A DNA stretch of 64,000 nucleotides from Stagnimonas aquatica (GTDB taxonomy: Bacteria > Pseudomonadota > Gammaproteobacteria > Nevskiales > Nevskiaceae). A model generated the notes under the pieces. That model searched no databases and was not told the DNA's origin. It was given only the letters and a program-made list of their open reading frames with translations. Positions 44,250 through 51,541 of this stretch are shown piece by piece; within the stretch, counting starts at the first letter, position 1; each line of letters begins with the position of its first letter. The DNA lies in the NCBI RefSeq assembly GCF_003730135.1, contig NZ_RJVO01000001.1, positions 372,001 through 436,000 of the forward strand, given 5' to 3'. A program made the position numbers and the translations under genes.

Positions 44250-47200
44250 TCACGCCGCAACCAGCGCGTGGCCCAACTGCGCCAATAGTTCCGCGGCGCT
44301 CTCACAAGGGACCAGCAGGTGATCGCGCCAGTCGACGCAGGTTTCGATGCGGTCCTGCGAGGGCTGCAAGGCGCGGTCTGGCCGTAGCCAGAGATGTCGG
44401 TACCGGTGCACCGCGCAAAAGCGTTCGAAGAACGAGGCATCGCCTTCGGGCAGGATTTCGACCGCCATAAGCGGCCGGTGCCGCTCGATGAACCGGAGGC
44501 CGCCCTGGATCACCGCCGGCTCCATCGTTTCGACATCAATCTTGATAAATACCGGCCGCCCACCCAGGTCGGCCGCCTCGCCGTCCAGGAACGCGTCCAG
44601 CGTCATGACCGCGATGTCCAAGCGGCCGGAGTGGTGCGACCGAAAATTCCGGTTCAGCGAGGCGGAGGTTTCGATCAGCCCGTGACCAGACCAAGGCAGG
44701 TACAGCGCCTGGCGGGCCGCCGTAGCACCCAGGCCCTTCTCGTGGAGCTGGATCTTGGCCTGCAATCCCGACTGGGCGACGTTGGCCAAGAACATCCGGC
44801 CAATTTCGGGGACCGGCTCGAAGGCGTGCACGGCTGCCGCGCCGGTCGCGGCGGCCAGCAGGCTGTAGAATCCGGTATTCGCGCCAACGTCGATGAAGGT
44901 CGGCGCGCGTTGCCGGCAGAATTCCGCGATCACGCGCGGCAACGGCGCTTCATAGGCCTGCCAGCCGGCCCGGCTGACGGCAGCGGCCACCTGGTCACGA
45001 CCACCGCAGGCGTCCATGTAAAAGCGTGTCGAGCGGCCCTCGCCGGGGACATCCACGGGGACCCACCACGTCGCCGGCAGCGAAGGCACCACCGCCTTCC
45101 CTGACTCGCTGCGCGCCACGATCTCGGCGAATGCCTGTCGCAGCGCATCGTCCTGTGCCGACGGCGAATAGCGGGCCACGCATTGCTGACCGGCGCGGCG
45201 CATGGCGTCGAAGGCGCCCGGTTCGCTGCGCTCGCGCCGCAGGGCGGCAGCGAGCGTGTCGAGCAGGCTCGGCCCGTCGCCATCGGTCACCCACAGTCCG
45301 TTGTCCGGTCGCGCGTATTCCTGGCCGCCGACGCCGGCGAAGCCCAGCACCAGACAGCCCGCCGCCATCGCCTCCAGCGCCGGCAGACCCAGCCCTTCCT
45401 GGTGCTGCAGCGAGACGAAGTAGCGCGCCTGCCGCAGGCGTTCCAGCACCTGCGCATGCGGCAGGCCGTCGATCTCGATCCACTCGACATCGGCCAGGTC
45501 AGGGAACACCCGTGGCCATACGGCGCGGAGCCAGCGCGCCAGCTCCGGCTGCTTGCGCGGCAGGTAGGCGATGGCGGCGCGGGCGGACCCGGCCACGGGT
45601 GCCACCGGCGTGATCGCGGGGGGGACACGCCAGCAGGGCAGTTGCGGGAAGCAACGCCGCACCACCGCCTCGGTCGAATCGGACACCACCAGCGCACCCT
45701 CGAAGGACGGAGCCTGCCCCGGCGGCGCACCCTCGAAACTCGCGGCGACGTAGGCCCAGTTCTGCACCAACAGCCATACCGACGCGCCCTGCGCCTTCAC
45801 CGCCCGCAGCCAGTCCGCCGGCATCACCTCCGGCGCGATCACCACGTCGCCAGGGCCGGGATTCCAGTGCGGCAGTTCGTGCTTCTGCACGTCCCAGTAG
45901 GCGCCGGCCCGGGACCCTGGCGGCGTGTGGGTGAAGGCGCGAAAGCCCAGGCGGTTGAGCGCCGCCACCTGCTCGTAAATCACCTTCACACCGCCGAACG
46001 GCCGGTCGAAGGAAGGCAGGTAGTACAGCAGCCGAGCTTGCTGCGCTGGCACCGGCACCGCTTGCGCCCGCGCGCGCTGTTCGATGAGCGCCATCCAGTC
46101 GCGGCCGAAGCGCTCGCCATCGAAGAACGGGGTGGTGACGAGGCGCTCGCGCAGCGCCGGCCGCAGCGCCGTCCACGCGGCATTTGCCGCGCCGCGCCCG
46201 GCCTCGACTGCACGCGCCACGTACTCATCGACGCTGTAGGTGACCCATTCCGGCATCCCGGATGCCTTCATGATCTGCTCGCCCTGCCGCCCCAGCATCC
46301 CCGGCGTGCTCAGCGTCAGCGTCGGCACGCCCATCCACAGGGCCTCGGCGGTGGTGGTGCCGCCGGGATACGGGAAGGTATCCAGCATCAGGTCTACCCC
46401 GGCGTAGGCGGCGAGGTATTCGGCCATGGGTCGGCGGCCGTGGATTTCCAGATGCGCGGGCGCGAAACCCGCCTCCGCGCAACGGCGCCGCAGGCGGTCC
46501 CGGTCGCTGTCACCGGACTCGGTGTCGCCCGAGACCAGCACCCAGCGTGCCTGCGGCAACGCCGCCGCGATGCGTGCCCAGGCGGCCAGCACCTGCGGCC
46601 CCAGCTTGATGCCCTGCTGGAAGCAACCGAAGGTCACCGCACCCTGGCGAAGCACGGGCGCCGTGGCCACTGCCGGTGCGTCTGTGGGTGGCGTGAAGCA
46701 CAAACGCGTGTGCGGCAAACGCAGCAGCGGCTCGGTGAAGAACCGTTCCTCGCCCGCCGGCACGCAGTGCCAGTCGGCCACTACGCCGTCGATGAAGGGC
46801 AACCCGGTGGTGCCGTGATAACCCAGCCAGCTGAGTTGCAGCGGCGCCGGTCGCGCCGCGAAGGCGGCCAGCCGGTGAAAGGCCGAGTAGCCGGAGAGGT
46901 CCACCAGCACGTCGATGCCGTCTTGGCGAATCTGCCGCGCCAGGCGCTCGTCGGGCCAGTCCGCCACGTCCTGCCAGTGGGTGACGCGCGCGCGCAGCCG
47001 CTCGGTCGTGGCATCGGGCTGCGGCGCACGGTTGTGGTACACGAACCAGTCCGCGCGCCGCGCCGCCGCGCTCTCCAGCAGCGGGGCGAGGAAGAAGCCC
47101 ACCGGGTGCGACCACAAGTCGGCCGATACCAGCCCGATGCGCAGGCGCCGCTCCGGCGCGCGTTCCAAGGGTGGTGGCAGCGCCACCGCCGGAGCCTGGG

Positions 47201-47837
47201 CGGCGTAGCGCGCGCCCAGTTCGCCCGCCAGCCGCGCGATGGCCGCCGGGTCGGGGGGCCAGAGGTGGTGCTCGTTGGCCAGGCGGTAGCCGATCGACTC
47301 CAGGGTGCCGCCACCGGCGTGGTAGAGCTGCAGGTAGCTGATGCGGGCGCCCGCGTAGTCGTGCAGCGCCCGTTGCTGCCGCGCGATCTCCAGCAGCGCC
47401 ACTTTCGCGTACTCGGCATGCAGTGGCAGCACCGCGCGGTAGGCCTCGATGGCCTCTTCGCGGCGGATCAGCATCCGCAGCGCGTTGCCACGGTTGAACA
47501 GCGCCTCCGCATTCCCCGGCTCGCGTGTCAGCACCTCGTCGAACAGCGCTAGCGCCTCGTCCGGCCGTCGCAGATGGTGGGCCCTCAGGCGCCCCCGGGC
47601 GTTCTGCAGGCTGGCCTGCCAGGGGCCCCGAGCCGCCAGCGCCTCGTAGAGCCGCAGCGCCTCGCCGTAGTGCCCCAATTGCTCGTGGAGCTGCGCCGCC
47701 AGCGCCTGCACCGGGGCCGGCGCCGCGCCGCCCAGCAGAGGCTTTAGCTGCGCCAGAGCGTCAGCCTGCGCGCCAGCCCCTTGCAGAGCCAGCGCGCGGT
47801 CGTAGGCTGCGCGCCAGAGAGAGTTTTCGACAGTCAC
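44250..47837 (-). CDS. TPR / O-GlcNAc-transferase-like / glycosyltransferase / FkbM methyltransferase fusion
   Basis: 1195 residues in four parts. TPR helices occupy about 1-200. A GT41 (SPINDLY/OGT-like) catalytic region covers about 225-590: RIGLVSADLWSHPVGFFLAP, LSWLGYHGTTGLPFIDGVVA and PGGTTTAEALWMGVPTLTLS. A GT4-like module spans about 600-930 with RLLYYLPSFDRPFGGVK and SLQHQEGLGLPALEAMAAGC. An FkbM methyltransferase ends the protein (about 950-1190): PTFIDVGANTGFYSLLAAAT and FIKIDVETMEPAVIQGGLRF. The start is GTG at 47837 with no clear ribosome-binding site. It lies 27 bp after the second collagen gene. The likely job is to add a sugar to Ser/Thr of a protein, extend it and methylate the glycan; the collagen proteins are the obvious substrates. 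Confidence 0.85.
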   Translation of the reverse strand: MTVENSLWRAAYDRALALQGAGAQADALAQLKPLLGGAAPAPVQALAAQLHEQLGHYGEALRLYEALAARGPWQASLQNARGRLRAHHLRRPDEALALFDEVLTREPGNAEALFNRGNALRMLIRREEAIEAYRAVLPLHAEYAKVALLEIARQQRALHDYAGARISYLQLYHAGGGTLESIGYRLANEHHLWPPDPAAIARLAGELGARYAAQAPAVALPPPLERAPERRLRIGLVSADLWSHPVGFFLAPLLESAAARRADWFVYHNRAPQPDATTERLRARVTHWQDVADWPDERLARQIRQDGIDVLVDLSGYSAFHRLAAFAARPAPLQLSWLGYHGTTGLPFIDGVVADWHCVPAGEERFFTEPLLRLPHTRLCFTPPTDAPAVATAPVLRQGAVTFGCFQQGIKLGPQVLAAWARIAAALPQARWVLVSGDTESGDSDRDRLRRRCAEAGFAPAHLEIHGRRPMAEYLAAYAGVDLMLDTFPYPGGTTTAEALWMGVPTLTLSTPGMLGRQGEQIMKASGMPEWVTYSVDEYVARAVEAGRGAANAAWTALRPALRERLVTTPFFDGERFGRDWMALIEQRARAQAVPVPAQQARLLYYLPSFDRPFGGVKVIYEQVAALNRLGFRAFTHTPPGSRAGAYWDVQKHELPHWNPGPGDVVIAPEVMPADWLRAVKAQGASVWLLVQNWAYVAASFEGAPPGQAPSFEGALVVSDSTEAVVRRCFPQLPCWRVPPAITPVAPVAGSARAAIAYLPRKQPELARWLRAVWPRVFPDLADVEWIEIDGLPHAQVLERLRQARYFVSLQHQEGLGLPALEAMAAGCLVLGFAGVGGQEYARPDNGLWVTDGDGPSLLDTLAAALRRERSEPGAFDAMRRAGQQCVARYSPSAQDDALRQAFAEIVARSESGKAVVPSLPATWWVPVDVPGEGRSTRFYMDACGGRDQVAAAVSRAGWQAYEAPLPRVIAEFCRQRAPTFIDVGANTGFYSLLAAATGAAAVHAFEPVPEIGRMFLANVAQSGLQAKIQLHEKGLGATAARQALYLPWSGHGLIETSASLNRNFRSHHSGRLDIAVMTLDAFLDGEAADLGGRPVFIKIDVETMEPAVIQGGLRFIERHRPLMAVEILPEGDASFFERFCAVHRYRHLWLRPDRALQPSQDRIETCVDWRDHLLVPCESAAELLAQLGHALVAA

Positions 47838-47864
47838 GGGCGAACAACCAACAATGAGCCTGCC

Positions 47865-49811
47865 TCAATCCAGCTTCACCACCCGCAGGTTGGTGCTGCC
47901 ATCGGTAGTCAGTGTGATGCCGAGAACAGTGGAGCCACTGGCGACCCGCACCCGGAAGGTATCGCCCACGTTGAAGTAGGTAGTGACGTTGAGCCACCCG
48001 CGAGCCTTGTGAGGATTCTGGAGGGTGCCGTTGGAGGCGGCTCCGAACCCGTAAAAATCATTGCCGTCATTCCAGGTCGGGCCCATCTGAATCGCTGGGT
48101 AGCTGACAGTGGTTCCCTCGTTGATGACCTGCAAGGTGATCTGGTAGAGACCCGCCGTGCCCACGGTGAACACCGTGCCGTCAAAGGTGTTGCCGGTGGC
48201 GGCCGGCGGCGACACGCTGGCCGTGCCCCAGCTGATGATGTCCGGATCGGAAATCGAGCTGCCGAGTGCCGTGGTCTGCGCCGTGGTCTTGGCCACGAAC
48301 AGTTGCTGCGTGGCCCCGCCGCCAGCGCCGCCGCCCAGCGCAATGCCGGTGGCCGGCCAGGCCCCCGAGGCCTTGGGGCCGTAGAGCAGCTTGTTGGTGG
48401 TGTCGACGTAGAAATCACCATTGCTGCCCAGGGTATTGGCTGGCGCGCCGCTACCGCTGAGGGTGGCGTTGCCGCTGGCACCCGTCGCGCCAGTGGGGCC
48501 GGCCGGGCCGGTGGCACCCGTCGGTCCAATCGCGCCGGCCGGGCCGGGGACCGTGCTGGCGGCGCCGGCGGCACCGGTCGCGCCCGTGGCGCCGGCGGGG
48601 CCGACCGCGCCGGTGGCTCCCATCGGTCCGACGGCACCCGTGGCACCCACCGGGCCGGCAGGCCCCGTGGCGCCGGTCGCGCCGGCCGGGCCGGCGACCG
48701 TGCTGGCGGAACCGGTGGCGCCGGTCGCGCCCTGCGGACCCGCAGGCCCCGTGGCACCCGCCGGACCCTGAATCCCGGTCGCGCCCGCCGGACCAGCAGG
48801 CCCGGTCGCACCCGTGGCCCCCGTCGCTCCAGCGGGGCCGGCCACCGTGCTGGCAGCACCAGTGGCGCCCTTGGCGCCGGCCTTCGCGAGGGCGGTCCAG
48901 TTGGCGTCGGTACCCGGCACACCGAAACAGGGCGGCGTGCTCGCGGTGCACAGCCAGCTGGAGCCGTCGTGAGTCACCACCGTGCCCGCGTTGTAGTTGC
49001 TGCCGCTGCTCCACTCGCCCTGGAAGCTGCTGACCAGCCCACCTTCGGCGCCGGTCGCACCCGTGGCGCCGGCGATACCGGTCGCTCCCGTGGCGCCGGT
49101 GCCCCCCGTGGGACCCGTCGCGCCGGTCGCGCCCTTCAGGCCCTGTATGCCTTGCGGGCCCTGCACGCCCTGAAGACCCTGGGCGCCGGTCGCGCCGGTG
49201 GCGCCCTTGGCACCCGCGGCTCCGGCCGCGCCGGTAGCACCGGTAGCGCCCGTGGCTCCCTTGGCACCCGCAGTGCCAGCCGCACCGGTAGCGCCCGTGG
49301 CTCCCTTGGCACCGGCGGCGCCGGTGGCGCCGGTGGCGCCCTTCGCACCCGCCGTGCCGGCGGCGCCAGTGGCACCCGTGGCGCCCTTAGCGCCCGCAGG
49401 GCCGGTGGCGCCGGTCGCACCCGTGGCGCCCGCCGCGCCCGACGGCGCCACCAGCGCCAGACTGGCGGAATGCTCGGCCAGGTTCTGGTCCTTGGTCAGC
49501 GACCCAAACCGGTTGGGGTCACCCAGCGAGGACACGTACAGCTGGTAGCTCACCCCCGGCGACAGCTGAAAACCGCTCGGCACCCGCGCTTCCAGGTGGT
49601 CGTCGCTCTTCTGCAACACCTGCAAGGTGCTGCCGTTGAGCTGAATCAGCGGTTCAATCGTCGAGGACGGCGGCGTGAATTCCCGGCCGTCGATGTACAG
49701 GGTGTTCGACAGAATGCTGGCACTGTAAATCTGTAGGTCCGCCGCCGCAGGCGCCGCGTACCACGCGGCAATCAACATCGAGCTGGTGCAGAGCTTGCGC
49801 TGAAAGTTCAT
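47865..49811 (-). CDS. Collagen-like surface protein 2
   Basis: 648 residues built like the protein at 40479-42278: the same signal peptide and IPT-like domain, about 43 triplets (GAT, GAA, GAK rich), the same Trp-rich module ([20 protein letters not shown]), then a longer second triplet block. The C-terminal part differs. It begins [20 protein letters not shown] (a short linker seen in many collagen-like and fibre proteins) and has a jelly-roll-like domain with [20 protein letters not shown], closing NLRVVKLD, which parallels NLMIVKMN in protein 1. Probably a trimeric stalk displayed outside the cell. Confidence 0.88.
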   Translation of the reverse strand: MNFQRKLCTSSMLIAAWYAAPAAADLQIYSASILSNTLYIDGREFTPPSSTIEPLIQLNGSTLQVLQKSDDHLEARVPSGFQLSPGVSYQLYVSSLGDPNRFGSLTKDQNLAEHSASLALVAPSGAAGATGATGATGPAGAKGATGATGAAGTAGAKGATGATGAAGAKGATGATGAAGTAGAKGATGATGATGAAGAAGAKGATGATGAQGLQGVQGPQGIQGLKGATGATGPTGGTGATGATGIAGATGATGAEGGLVSSFQGEWSSGSNYNAGTVVTHDGSSWLCTASTPPCFGVPGTDANWTALAKAGAKGATGAASTVAGPAGATGATGATGPAGPAGATGIQGPAGATGPAGPQGATGATGSASTVAGPAGATGATGPAGPVGATGAVGPMGATGAVGPAGATGATGAAGAASTVPGPAGAIGPTGATGPAGPTGATGASGNATLSGSGAPANTLGSNGDFYVDTTNKLLYGPKASGAWPATGIALGGGAGGGATQQLFVAKTTAQTTALGSSISDPDIISWGTASVSPPAATGNTFDGTVFTVGTAGLYQITLQVINEGTTVSYPAIQMGPTWNDGNDFYGFGAASNGTLQNPHKARGWLNVTTYFNVGDTFRVRVASGSTVLGITLTTDGSTNLRVVKLD

Positions 49812-49919
49812 CTAAAAACCCCTGGGGATTGTCGTTGACGCCCACGGTGACCAACACCGCAGATTCGTGAGCCAGAAGACTAGGCACACACCCTCGGGAA
49901 GAACGGAGGAAGTTCGGAG
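49344..49919 (-). repeat. Direct repeat copy 2: promoter plus N-terminal part of collagen gene
   Basis: Ungapped match to 41811-42386 in the same orientation, 7533 bp apart. The copies flank rfbD, rfbC and the fusion glycosyltransferase. Confidence 0.92.
49898..49919 (-). promoter_or_regulatory. Tandem 11-bp repeat element, copy C (collagen gene 2)
   Basis: Same sequence and same distance to the ATG (87 bp) as copy B; it lies inside the duplicated segment and is therefore not independent of it. Confidence 0.75.
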
Positions 49920-50098
49920 CAACTGGAGGCTCGAAAAAAATACGGGGGGCCGGACCCGCAGGCGCCACGATTCCCCCGATCACCCTGCGGCCAGCCGGCA
50001 CGGCCTAGCCCCGCGCAGTGCCAGTTATTGCCTTGCGACAAGCTGCTCCACCCTGCGGAGCCACCCGTGGCCTCGCTCCGGAATCGAAGCGCGCGCCC

Positions 50099-51196
50099 CT
50101 AGGTTGGGCGCTTCCAGAGCGCCTCCAGCGCAAACCGGAGGTTTGCCTCGACGCGCGGCCGCTCGCTGGCCGGTAGCTCGGCGCCGGCCAGCAGACGCTC
50201 GCAGACCCGGCGACTGTCTTCGTAGTCGCCGGTCCAGTAGCTGGACACCGCGTATTCGTCGGCGGCGCGCCAGCCATAGTCGGCACGGTCCACAAACAGA
50301 ATGTCGTCGGTCATGGGCGTGTTCATGGCCCGCTCGGCGAACAGGCGGGCGAGCGCGTACTGGCCGCGCAGGCGCTGGTAGCGGGCCAGCGCGCTGAGCG
50401 CCTCGGCACGCTGCGGTCGGCACTGGTAGGCCTGGAGGTAGCGGTCGGTGACTTCCGCCGCGCTGCGGTCGAGCGCTTCGGCGAGCTGGGCGGCGGAATA
50501 GAGGGCGTACCAGGTTTCCTCGATCCAGTCGCCCATGGTGGCGCGCCGCTCGTAGGCGGCCAGCGCCTTTTCCGCCTGGTTGCTGTCGCGGTAGCTCTGG
50601 GCCAGGTAGAAGACGTAGCGGGCATTGTCCGGCTCGTCGCGCAGGGCCGCTTCGAGGACCTCGGCGTCGCGGGCGTATTTGGTGGCGGTGTCGATCTGGC
50701 TGCGGCCGCCGTCGGTGTACACCTGCACGCTGGGGCCCGGCAGCAGCGGCCGCTCGACCGGCTGTCCGCAATCCGGATACTCGTGCAGCACGCCGACGTA
50801 ACGCCAGGGCAGCGCGGACCGCAGCAGGCAGACCCGGCCGTAGTTGACGCCGCCGAAGTGGACATCCAGCGTGTAGGCATCGGCTTGGAGCGGCGGTCGG
50901 CGGTAGTCCGGCGGCAGTTGCAGCACTTCATCGGCGTCGATCACGAACAGGTAGTCGGCCCGCGCGCGCGCCAGCGCCAGGGCTTCGGAACGGTTGTGGC
51001 CGAAGTTGAGCCAGGGCCGCTCGACCAGCTCGCCGGGCAGTGCACGCAGATGCTCCCGGATCAGGGCCTGGGTGCCGTCGGTGGACCCGGTATCGACGAT
51101 CAGCCAGTGATCAATGAACGGCCGCACGGAATCCAGGCAGCGCCGGATGATGTGGGCTTCGTTCTTGACGATCATGCAGAGGCAGACGGTCGACAT
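50099..51196 (-). CDS. Family 2 glycosyltransferase with TPR-like C-terminus
   Basis: 365 residues. The GT-A fold starts at once with MSTVCLCMIVKNEAHIIRRC and VDTGSTDGTQALIREHL, and the metal-binding motif is FVIDADEVLQL near residue 90. From about residue 205 the chain turns into helical TPR-like repeats (ARYVFYLAQSYRDSNQAEKA). This architecture is common in protein or cell-surface glycan glycosylation loci. The ATG at 51196 is chosen by the family N-terminus. It has its own copy of the 11-bp tandem element 254 bp upstream. Confidence 0.88.
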   Translation of the reverse strand: MSTVCLCMIVKNEAHIIRRCLDSVRPFIDHWLIVDTGSTDGTQALIREHLRALPGELVERPWLNFGHNRSEALALARARADYLFVIDADEVLQLPPDYRRPPLQADAYTLDVHFGGVNYGRVCLLRSALPWRYVGVLHEYPDCGQPVERPLLPGPSVQVYTDGGRSQIDTATKYARDAEVLEAALRDEPDNARYVFYLAQSYRDSNQAEKALAAYERRATMGDWIEETWYALYSAAQLAEALDRSAAEVTDRYLQAYQCRPQRAEALSALARYQRLRGQYALARLFAERAMNTPMTDDILFVDRADYGWRAADEYAVSSYWTGDYEDSRRVCERLLAGAELPASERPRVEANLRFALEALWKRPT

Positions 51197-51541
51197 ACGG
51201 CTTGCATCCCTGAAGTGGAGAGGACGGCACTCGGCCACGGGCTTGCTGCGGCCTTGCGCCCTTAAGGCACGCGGGCCAGAGGCCCATCGGACATCCAGAC
51301 CGGCCAGGGCCGGCGACACTGGCCTAGCCGCTCGGGGCTCGCGACCGGCCAGGCTGGCTTCCGCCGGAAGTCGCGCCTTTGCATGCCGCGTGGCTGCGGA
51401 CGCCCGCTCCGGTGGCGGCCCGGGATGCAGTATCGCTGGGCGGTGGGCTTAAAAACGGAGGAAATCCGGAGCAAGGCCCGGCGGCGGGAGCCTTGCTGCA
51501 AGCGGCGAGCAGCGATTGGCACCCGCACCGGCCTCGCTGGC
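51197..51541. other. 345-bp intergenic region upstream of the family 2 glycosyltransferase
   Basis: Contains regulatory element copy D (51450-51471) and no convincing coding sequence or terminator. Confidence 0.6.
51450..51471 (-). promoter_or_regulatory. Tandem 11-bp repeat element, copy D (glycosyltransferase)
   Basis: Minus strand CTCCGGATTTC then CTCCGTTTTTA. This is the most divergent copy, but the CTCCG half-sites keep the 11-bp period. Confidence 0.6.

Noticed and set aside
47781-49736. 651-residue plus-strand frame (and a 748-residue one at 39957-42203)
   Set aside because: Both mirror the collagen genes on the other strand; their Gly/Arg/Ala composition comes from reading GGTGCC-type triplets in reverse.
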